Assembly: GCF_000003605.2 (NCBI RefSeq)
Contig: NW_003140818.1
Location: 66,437 to 118,603 of the forward strand
Length of the DNA stretch: 52,167 nucleotides
Reading direction: 5' to 3'
Source of the DNA: Saccoglossus kowalevskii
Taxonomy: Eukaryota; Hemichordata; Enteropneusta; Harrimaniidae
Position numbers and translations under genes: made by a program. Of the stretch, positions 46,601-52,167 are shown in pieces. Positions within the stretch are counted from its first letter, which is position 1. Every line of letters begins with the position of its first letter. The notes beneath the pieces were generated by a model. It saw nothing but the letters and a program-made list of their open reading frames with translations. It had not been told where the DNA came from and did not search any database.

Positions 46601-49600
46601 TTAATAGGAGGTTGTTGATCCTGGCTTTGATTCACAATATCTGCAGGGTTATTTTCCAGTTCAAAATCTCCTTGAGGTTTCGCCAGTCTTTCACTTTCAA
46701 ATTCATGTTGTTCCTTACGGAATTCACCTGGTTTAGGAATTTGTCTGTGTGTGTGACCATTAGTATTGCCATTCGGTTTTATTATCATAGGTTGACAAGC
46801 TGGCAGCTTACTTCCTTTGTTTTGTCTTGAATTTTTAGGTTTGGGTGCAGGCATAGCTGCATTGATGCAGTCATTCAACAATGCTTGTTCACTTGGAGTA
46901 GGGTCTAGATTGAGAGATTCTAAACTCAATGAGCTCAAAGAACTATTTCTTGAGAAGCAGACAGGCGTATCTTCCACAGCAAAGTTTCTTGGCATATCTT
47001 TGGATTTAACATTTGTGCTTGGGAGTGCCACATCAGCAGATTGTTCAGATTGGTTTTCTGTCAAACCATCATTATTGTCGATGTCACTAAGAGAGCTGAG
47101 ACTTGAGTTTCTTGAAAAACAAAGTGGCGTGTCTTCAACAGTAAAATTTGCAGGAACCTCATCTGACGCTCGTCTCGGATTATAAGTTACATTATTAGAA
47201 GTATTTCCTACTTTGCTTTGGTTCATTCTTTTAACACCAGTTTCGGTTTTTCTCATCACTGGTTTTGGAAGCATTTTCTTTGACTGTTCGGGATTGGCAA
47301 CAACATCAGTCTGCATCACAGATGTAAGACCCTTCAGAGTTGTTGTGTGCTCTCCCAAATCAAGATCTTCATCACAACTCAAAGAACTCAGAGAATCATT
47401 TCTTGAAAATGACATGGGTGTCCCTTCTACTGCAAATGCCTGTGGGGAATCATATGGAGATGATCCAGAACTTGCCATGACATGCATTGTCCTATTCATT
47501 TGCATTTTGGGTACAGAGTCCAAATTCTCTCTACTTACTGGCTGGTCTGGCTTTGGAGCAGTGTTGCCATTAACAACATCCTCATTCTGAGGAGAATCAA
47601 CTGAAAGATCACTCATAGATGTAGCAGTTGAAAAGTTGAGTGGTGTGCCTTCAGTGCAATAGGTTGTCATAGTGTCTGGAGGTGTGTATGTGTTCCAGCT
47701 CTTGACAATAGGTGGTATACATGTACTCTGTGCTACAGGCAATAATGAAGGCACAGTGGAAGGTGTTCTCATTGTAGAACCTTTAGCTGAGTTAGCTCTA
47801 GAAGATGATGGGGGTGGATGACTTGTTCTCACTAACGGCTTTGGGCTGATTTTTGGTGCTTTACGCTTATTGAGGTATGATGACTTCGCTTTATTTATCC
47901 TTGGTTTTGGCATGGCAGAATTGATGCACTCAGCCAGCATGTTGCTGTCACTCTCATTCAAAACAGAACTTGTCTCTGATCTTGGATCTTCTGGTACCTC
48001 AGGTGCAGCTGGTTTCGGTGTTTCTGGTTCAACAGTTCTAGTTTCCACAGATTGCAATTCTGTGGGATTTCCAATTGTCATTTTCCCATCATCTCCCTGT
48101 TTGATCTCAATATCTTCAATGCTCAAGTCACTCAGAGATGTAGCAGTTGAGAAATTTAATGGTGTGTCTTCCGTGCAGAAGGTCTGTGGAGCATCCTGGC
48201 TGAACACATGTTGACTGAAGCTCACATGCTTTGTAGTATGTGGAGACGATGCAGACTTTTGGAGCTTTGATCTCACTTTACTTTTGGGGCTTGTTTGCTT
48301 TTTAGGAGGCATGGCAGAAAATATACAGTCTTCAAGAATGCTTTGTTCAGCCTCGGTAGTTTCCCCTGAAAGATCCACATCAGCAATGTCCTGTCTAGAA
48401 GTGTTAGCATCAGTTCCAATAGTTGCTGTAGTACTATCATTATGGTTAGTTTTCAGCTCAGGGTCCATTACTATTCTCTCTTCACCTTCTATGCTCAGAG
48501 AACTGAGGCTTGTAGCACCAGAGAATGCTAATGGAGTGCCTTCAGTGCAAAATTCAACAGATGCATCATCAGCTGGTTTAGGAAGCGCAGTGGGTAGTTT
48601 TGACAATATATTGTGTTGTTGAGCAGTCTGTTTAGGTTTGGAAATTATTCTCTTGGGACTTGGTATCATTGGCTCACTTGGAGAATCTGGAAGATCACTC
48701 GGGCTGACAACTTCACTAGCACGATGACTACTATAGACAGAACTTCGGTCATCATGTAGAGAATGCAATTCAAAGCTGCTCAAAGAACTCAAAGAGCTGC
48801 AGCGACTGAAAACAAGTGGTGTCTCTTCAATAAAGTTATCTTCTTTCAGTTCCTTGTCTTCATGATGAAGATCTGTGGTATCTGGAGTATATGTACCAGA
48901 TCCAGAGACCTCTTCAGTTGAAGCATTCTGATCTTCGTCATCTTCTATCATCTCAGATTGCACCTTCTTGTTGCTTGGCATTGAATCTTCTACCCTGACA
49001 GAAGCAGTGTTATCAATAACTGATGGATGTTCTATCTGCTCCCCACTTTCATCAATATCATTACTATGAAGAGAGCTCAGAGAAGAACAGTTTGAGAAAC
49101 ACACTGGAGTGTCTTCCAAGCAATAATTAGTCAGCTTTTCATTATGTTTCTTGGCACTAACAGTACATCCATTTGACTCAGCATCTTCAACAGGATTGAT
49201 TGGCTGCATTGCACTATCATCTGGGGGCATATGCTCAGTTTCAAAGGAATCTGGAAGGTCAGTCGCATATTTCTGAGTGAAATCTGTGGGTTGATCACCA
49301 CAGGCAAAGTCATCATGTGGATCTTCATATGATGCACTGCTATCCGAATACTGTATATAATTCGTAGGCCTATCAGACTCAAAATCTGGTTTATAAGACT
49401 CATTAACTGGTGCAGGAGGTCGGTACTGCTGATTATTATATAAAGCACATTCAGAATACAGGTGACCACTTGCCATGCTCTCACGGTGCCTGTGCGGCAT
49501 ATTACAGTCTTGACACTGAACAGTGAAATCAGTAGTTGGTTTCCCTTGTATTGGCTGCTCTTCAGGATATTGATTGAATTCTGGCTCTTCAGGGTTTTCA

Positions 49601-50256
49601 GCTTCATCGTATGTCAGCCTGTATTTGTTAGGTCCATCGCTTCTCAACATCCTATCATAATGATCAGATACATTGAGGTAGTTTTCACGACTTGGTTTCT
49701 GGATTTGATCATGCTGATATACCTCCACTGTTGGGCTTTGTCTGCCTGGTGTGATGCTCTCATCTGAATATTTGAGACTAAAGTTAATTGTAGTGTCCAT
49801 ATCACCTTCTAAATCATCCTCTACTTTCTGAATTGCATGATGGTAGTCATAACGCTTGTCTGGTTGATTAGATAGAGCATTCAAAGTATCATCAACAGAA
49901 AAAGAATGATCAATTGGAGGACGTCGATATGGCAATCGCGTATGGGCTCCAACTGGATAAATATCACTAGTGACACTGTTTATACTTTCATTGGAAGTCC
50001 GTTTGTTACTACTATACATCTGGTTGCCTTGGTCAATGCCGAAACTGAAGGAATTTGACCGACTAGTCAGATTTGACGCATCAGAGTTTGTAAATGTAAA
50101 GGAGTTTGAACGGGTACAATGTGGTTTCTTGTGAGCTGGCTGCACCGATTTTACATTGGTTGGTTTGCTTTTTTTGTGGACAGACTTCTTTTCTTCCAGT
50201 TCCTTCTTCTTATTTGTTTCTGTTATCCCAGCATGCATTGCAACTTCCTGCATGAC
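43654..50256 (-). CDS. APC: APC last exon (beta-catenin, Axin, basic and EB1/PDZ-binding regions)
   Basis: 6603 bases, 2200 residues. The acceptor TCTTTTTCCAG ends at 50257 and the first codons are VMQEVAMHAG, matching the human AKVMEEVSA segment. The frame is open throughout and ends at TGA 43654-43656. Antisense ORFs within it are shadows. Confidence 0.97.
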   Translation of the reverse strand, partial: VMQEVAMHAGITETNKKKELEEKKSVHKKSKPTNVKSVQPAHKKPHCTRSNSFTFTNSDASNLTSRSNSFSFGIDQGNQMYSSNKRTSNESINSVTSDIYPVGAHTRLPYRRPPIDHSFSVDDTLNALSNQPDKRYDYHHAIQKVEDDLEGDMDTTINFSLKYSDESITPGRQSPTVEVYQHDQIQKPSRENYLNVSDHYDRMLRSDGPNKYRLTYDEAENPEEPEFNQYPEEQPIQGKPTTDFTVQCQDCNMPHRHRESMASGHLYSECALYNNQQYRPPAPVNESYKPDFESDRPTNYIQYSDSSASYEDPHDDFACGDQPTDFTQKYATDLPDSFETEHMPPDDSAMQPINPVEDAESNGCTVSAKKHNEKLTNYCLEDTPVCFSNCSSLSSLHSNDIDESGEQIEHPSVIDNTASVRVEDSMPSNKKVQSEMIEDDEDQNASTEEVSGSGTYTPDTTDLHHEDKELKEDNFIEETPLVFSRCSSLSSLSSFELHSLHDDRSSVYSSHRASEVVSPSDLPDSPSEPMIPSPKRIISKPKQTAQQHNILSKLPTALPKPADDASVEFCTEGTPLAFSGATSLSSLSIEGEERIVMDPELKTNHNDSTTATIGTDANTSRQDIADVDLSGETTEAEQSILEDCIFSAMPPKKQTSPKSKVRSKLQKSASSPHTTKHVSFSQHVFSQDAPQTFCTEDTPLNFSTATSLSDLSIEDIEIKQGDDGKMTIGNPTELQSVETRTVEPETPKPAAPEVPEDPRSETSSVLNESDSNMLAECINSAMPKPRINKAKSSYLNKRKAPKISPKPLVRTSHPPPSSSRANSAKGSTMRTPSTVPSLLPVAQSTCIPPIVKSWNTYTPPDTMTTYCTEGTPLNFSTATSMSDLSVDSPQNEDVVNGNTAPKPDQPVSRENLDSVPKMQMNRTMHVMASSGSSPYDSPQAFAVEGTPMSFSRNDSLSSLSCDEDLDLGEHTTTLKGLTSVMQTDVVANPEQSKKMLPKPVMRKTETGVKRMNQSKVGNTSNNVTYNPRRASDEVPANFTVEDTPLCFSRNSSLSSLSDIDNNDGLTENQSEQSADVALPSTNVKSKDMPRNFAVEDTPVCFSRNSSLSSLSLESLNLDPTPSEQALLNDCINAAMPAPKPKNSRQNKGSKLPACQPMIIKPNGNTNGHTHRQIPKPGEFRKEQHEFESERLAKPQGDFELENNPADIVNQSQDQQPPIKRRPLICKPGDSVSKIRLQELEEKESEPRTLKGGKKVYKSPYAQNGRASSVPRSTPSTVTSGIPQRQGTPAGRGRGVSPHTKNAASKANGRGRATSAPATRCSTPTPGSRNSTPPPGTRSAGATPRGTPPRTASPSLRSGAQIARPATTTQRTATASSRTVSTSAIINRSGPNRTPVASGPKAAVAKSAIPRTGSPVKNIPLAGAATKPPLASTATRNTNSAYKRNTTSVNKTTPASGIAKPAVKTTPRKTSTTSNTAPTSRTGSPATRGAAKCASPSTNGNRSGVSSAAASRSSSPAARTTTTRSISGPRVSNNNSRQNSLSRTSSKDSVTSSVASKSPRNSISSPSPKTMSPTPARRQLIKPVSSTSRSIPTRLQMNGKQSPATSKQKQTENSQIAKTNSSKQGTNKANNVTTADKIPQLPKLQKQSTFTKESPSQAGTKAAAANAATGVSNESASKNEEASEVKPTMQRVSPWRRTSPVESRPTELNIAPGKQPNVWKKTRETPELPETQNLSPNSLKLNSGSDTGSSQSSPTKRRYVSKNEYDIPVINYGGNISSPASDASPGEIWVKRENCPINSPTASRPSSLRMGSQEGSIASSPSGSLHRIISPVSQRTSLSGGSSLQNVRSNDSSADYQSSETSEKQEKNDHRKFVALKRNDSLKNKRISTQSINSENEKTQSEGSSPSPTNKHSPRGSPKKNKKKSKNDYGSGSCGAAPNDDHEQQDVKAYDVISDNFEDEGIMGIDMELEPELISDSDLLEDEEEPEEVLDDQHLFEEEEEEEDYDESIFQDDEQYDMTEPEPSKNDAAPQEHPPQEKRQVQHENRLNSFILINDSDNSNEQQVTSPTEQPEPTATQWRRKSSSRENSTESEPASPKPQKMPATRKPPLSNGKPASQTVKPVMVSPFNYTGPLPSKSQQQSSSQQPSQPMSPEGTPTRRTMIPRPVSVRGGGWRPNKKGENEDDDDSSQNGNSRSFMVTSV

Positions 50257-52148
50257 CTGGAAAAAGAAAATGAAAATCGTATTGTAAATGTTTAAGGTGA
50301 TCACATTGCTTATGTTAAACATAGAAGTTTACATGGTTACCATGGTTAGTGTTCTAGACATAACTACGACACCTTATAGGTTGTTGCCTTGGTGATTGCA
50401 ATGGTATCAGTGGGTTACAAATTTGATAAAGGTGGCTACATATCGAATAACAAAGCTAAAGGCTGGTAGTTTTCAATGTTGAAAATCATATTTCTACCAA
50501 ATTGTCAAAAATATTCACTTAGAATAGAGAATTATGATGTTGATACAAAATGAATAAATCTGAATGACATTCATCGAAGGCACATAAATCAAAGCAATTG
50601 GGCTAGTAGTTAGCTGATAGTTGAAAATCATACACATGTATGCCACACCACCATAGACAAAACAGTAATGATATAGAGATATTGTGGTATACTTGAAATG
50701 ATGTCAAGTGTTTCGAAACAAGTAAATCCTGCTCCACATTTGGCACACACCATATGACATTCTTAACTGACAAGAACACCACAGTACATAGTCAAACATC
50801 TGACAAACAAACCACAAAACAAACTACTTGTCTAATAAGCACATTCTCACCTTGGCTATCCTGCTTCTTGTGCTAGCCTTGTTTGCTTTCTGTCTACCGC
50901 CTCTTTTTTCAAGTGAGTCCACCTTTTTGTTATCCTCTGGTTCTTTTTTGTTATCAAGAATATTTCTGTTATCATTATCCAATTCCTGATTCTCGATGCT
51001 TGACGACCGTGATCTTTCACTTGCTAATCTGTTATCCATGATATGAGGTCGTACTCTATTCGGTGAGTGTCCACGTGGTGATCGTGAGCGGTGTCTGTTG
51101 TCTTGCGTGCGTGATAGTTCTGTCCCAGGACTAAACATTTTGGGTCTTAAAGATAATCTTCTTGGCAGTATTCTTGTAGAATCCTTTACATCTGTTTCAC
51201 TTTTATTGTCTCTTGGATGCGTCTTTGGACTTTCAAGCTCAGGGTTATTGTCAGCAAGATTCTTCTCAATATCTGCCTCCAGTGCACGCTGTTTTCTGAC
51301 ATGCAATGATGGCATTCCATCTTTTGTTGGGAAATCCTTACTTTTTACAAATTCCGGTCGAGCAGCGAGCAAATTCCTCAAAGCTGCTGAGCTACCCATG
51401 GCAATCATTTTGTGTTTCGAATTCACCAAATTGCGCAGCATGCTAACAGCATTCAAATCCCAAAGTAATTCTTGGTCTTTTTGGTTCCGTGCAGACAAAT
51501 TCCAAAGGGTTCCACAAGCATTGCTAACTATTGTTAAACTGGGTGACGCCAAATGGCTGAGTAAAATCTGAAGGCAGTTGTGATCACGTAAAGTTTGACG
51601 ATATTCCTCTCGAGTGGCGATGTGACTGGAAACATTTCGCAGAATTCCACCAGCATTTTCTATTACAGTCAAAGTTCTTGAAGCACTTTTATATTGCAAA
51701 GTTTCAACAAGAAAAGCAAGAGCACCTTCCACTGCACAGATGTCAGCTTTGTTTTCTGTACAGTGTGCAGAAAGGTTCCATAATGCACTTAAAATTGATT
51801 TCAACGTAGACTCCTTTTTCACCTGTAGCGCTGACTCCATTAACGCAGTCACAGATGAAACTTCACGCAAGACTTTCTTACTCTGTAGATCCGCTCGCCA
51901 TGAGAGATTTCTCACAACACTCGCTACAACCTGACGCAAGTCCTCACTCTCAGATTTCAGCTGAGCGACTAAAGCATGCATGCATCCTTTAAGGGAACAC
52001 AGAAGAGCCTTGTTGGCACCATCCCCAAATGTCAAGTTTGTCAGTGCCATTCCAGCATAACGACGTAATGTAACACTATACTGATCATGGGTATTCGGAT
52101 TGATATTGTAGTCCAGCTGCAACAGCTCAGCAATAGCATGAAGGCCAC
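43654..52148 (-). CDS. APC: Adenomatous polyposis coli protein, APC (3' part of gene, two exons)
   Basis: Partial: the gene enters from the right edge. Exons 50851-52148 and 43654-50256 join in phase 0 (AK|VM) and give 2632 residues. Order: armadillo repeats; three 15-residue and eight 20-residue beta-catenin-binding repeats; three SAMP motifs for Axin; a basic Ser/Pro/Arg-rich region; a NRLNSF motif; an EB1-type TMIP motif; and a C-terminal VTSV PDZ ligand. APC is the scaffold of the cytoplasmic beta-catenin destruction complex in Wnt signalling and also binds microtubule plus ends. Odd points: an intron splits the region that is one exon in human, there is one more 20-residue repeat than in human, and an acidic block is inserted before NRLNSF. 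The N-terminal oligomerisation domain and first armadillo repeats lie outside the window. Confidence 0.97.
43657..43785 (-). other. APC: APC C-terminus: EB1-type motif and PDZ ligand
   Basis: RRTMIPRP (about 43765-43785) fits the S/T-x-I-P motif that binds EB1; human APC has SQIP at the same place. The chain ends SFMVTSV, identical in its last four residues to vertebrate APC, which binds DLG and other PDZ proteins through VTSV. Confidence 0.8.
44195..44345 (-). other. APC: APC acidic insertion
   Basis: About 45 residues mostly Asp/Glu (DLLEDEEEPEEVLDD, FEEEEEEEDYDES). It lies between the WVKRENCPIN segment, conserved with human WVRIEDCPIN, and the NRLNSF motif. Just before it is a basic PKKNKKKSK cluster, a possible nuclear localisation signal. 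I know no comparable acidic block at this place in vertebrate APC. Confidence 0.7.
45450..46505 (-). other. APC: APC basic region
   Basis: Begins after the conserved GGKKVYKS (about 46480-46505, same in human). It continues as a long Ser/Thr/Pro/Arg/Ala-rich stretch with repeated SP, TP and RS pairs (RTGSP, RSSSP, RTASP). In vertebrates this region binds microtubules and actin. The sequence is diverged but composition and position match. Confidence 0.75.
46845..49126 (-). other. APC: APC 20-residue repeats (eight) and SAMP motifs (three)
   Basis: 20-residue repeats (E-x-TP-x-x-FS...SLSSLS) lie at about 49062-49126, 48769-48834, 48484-48552, 48115-48180, 47592-47661, 47368-47437, 47080-47149 and 46918-46986. 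SAMP motifs lie at 48305-48342 (FSAMP), 47905-47944 (NSAMP) and 46845-46884 (NAAMP). In protein order: R1 R2 R3 SAMP1 R4 SAMP2 R5 R6 R7 R8 SAMP3. Human has seven repeats, with three between SAMP2 and SAMP3. Between R2 and R3 the SPSDLPDSP segment (about 48685-48711) marks the conserved catenin-inhibitory domain. Confidence 0.93.
49228..49795 (-). other. APC: APC 15-residue beta-catenin-binding repeats (three)
   Basis: NFSLKYSDESITPGRQSP (about 49735-49795), PTNYIQYSDS (49330-49376) and PTDFTQKYATDLP (49250-49297). They align with human SLKYSDEQ, PTNYS and PIDYSLKYATDIP. The TEHM that follows the third repeat is also kept. These are constitutive binding sites for beta-catenin. Confidence 0.88.
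50257..50850 (-). other. APC: APC intron inside the region that is a single exon in human
   Basis: 594 bp, donor CCAAG|GTGAGA and acceptor TCTTTTTCCAG, phase 0. It contains no recognisable element. Confidence 0.9.
50851..52148 (-). CDS. APC: APC exon with C-terminal armadillo repeats
   Basis: The acceptor TTTTTTGCAG ends at 52149; phase 1 entry (split Gly). It reads GLHAIAELLQLD, then LRRYAGMALTNLTFGD, ALVAQLKSESEDL, LSALWNLSAHCTENKADICA, SLTIVSNACGTLWNLSARN and SKHKMIAMGSSAALRNLL, nearly identical to human APC. The armadillo part ends near 51330. The rest is a diverged Arg/Ser/Asn-rich linker. The armadillo domain binds partners such as ASEF and KAP3 in vertebrates. Confidence 0.97.
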
Positions 52149-52167
52149 CTGCAAAAAACACAGAAAA

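Noticed and set aside
43877..49767. Many plus-strand and off-frame ORFs inside the APC exon
   Set aside because: Shadows of the long APC frame; no domains and no splice support.

Overview
The window is nuclear DNA of an animal. It is AT-rich, its genes carry spliceosomal introns, it is full of short transposon remnants, and it has two runs of N (26035-26620 and 38495-38682). Four protein-coding genes can be supported: a KLHL21-like BTB-Kelch gene (minus strand), a RUSC1/RUSC2 family gene with a RUN domain (minus, nine coding exons rebuilt here), a small Ly6/uPAR-type GPI-anchored protein gene (plus, four coding exons rebuilt here), and the 3' half of APC, adenomatous polyposis coli (minus, running off the right edge). 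APC has the vertebrate-like domain order and the same VTSV C-terminus, while RUSC has no SH3 domain. This fits an invertebrate, perhaps a deuterostome such as a hemichordate. The species is inference only.

Layout. 1-545 is a tandem-repeat element ending in a hairpin, resembling HINE/pearl (Helitron-derived) elements. 546-2142 is the 3' flank of the Kelch gene, with poly(A) signals. 2143-3936 is the intronless Kelch coding region; a 5'UTR intron and a YY1/E-box promoter lie up to about 4600. 4748-6868 carries two decayed non-LTR retrotransposon fragments on opposite strands. 6869-11960 is intergenic or RUSC 3' flank. 11961-31429 holds the RUSC coding exons; a 5'UTR exon and a promoter with adjacent YY1 and CRE motifs lie at 33337-33560. 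RUSC introns contain several MITE-like elements, a perfect tandem array and a GC-rich palindrome. 34000-36850 is intergenic apart from one unassigned exon-like open block (35834-36004). 36855-39616 is the Ly6-like gene, whose third intron is filled by a 62-bp dimeric minisatellite. 39617-43653 is the convergent 3' space between Ly6 and APC. 43654-52148 holds two APC exons.

The genes do not form a pathway. APC is the Wnt destruction-complex scaffold, RUSC is a vesicle-traffic adaptor, the Kelch protein is a likely CUL3 ubiquitin-ligase adaptor, and the Ly6 protein is a likely cell-surface protein. The RUSC and Ly6 gene models are supported by exon phases that join exactly: 3636 coding bases for RUSC and 441 for Ly6, both multiples of three.

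Most notable observations: an APC with eight 20-residue repeats and a lineage-specific acidic block; a RUSC protein with no visible SH3; two copies of a TTAA-flanked MITE family; an inverted pair of near-identical CTCF-like motifs flanking the Ly6 gene; and the orphan exon at 35834-36004.
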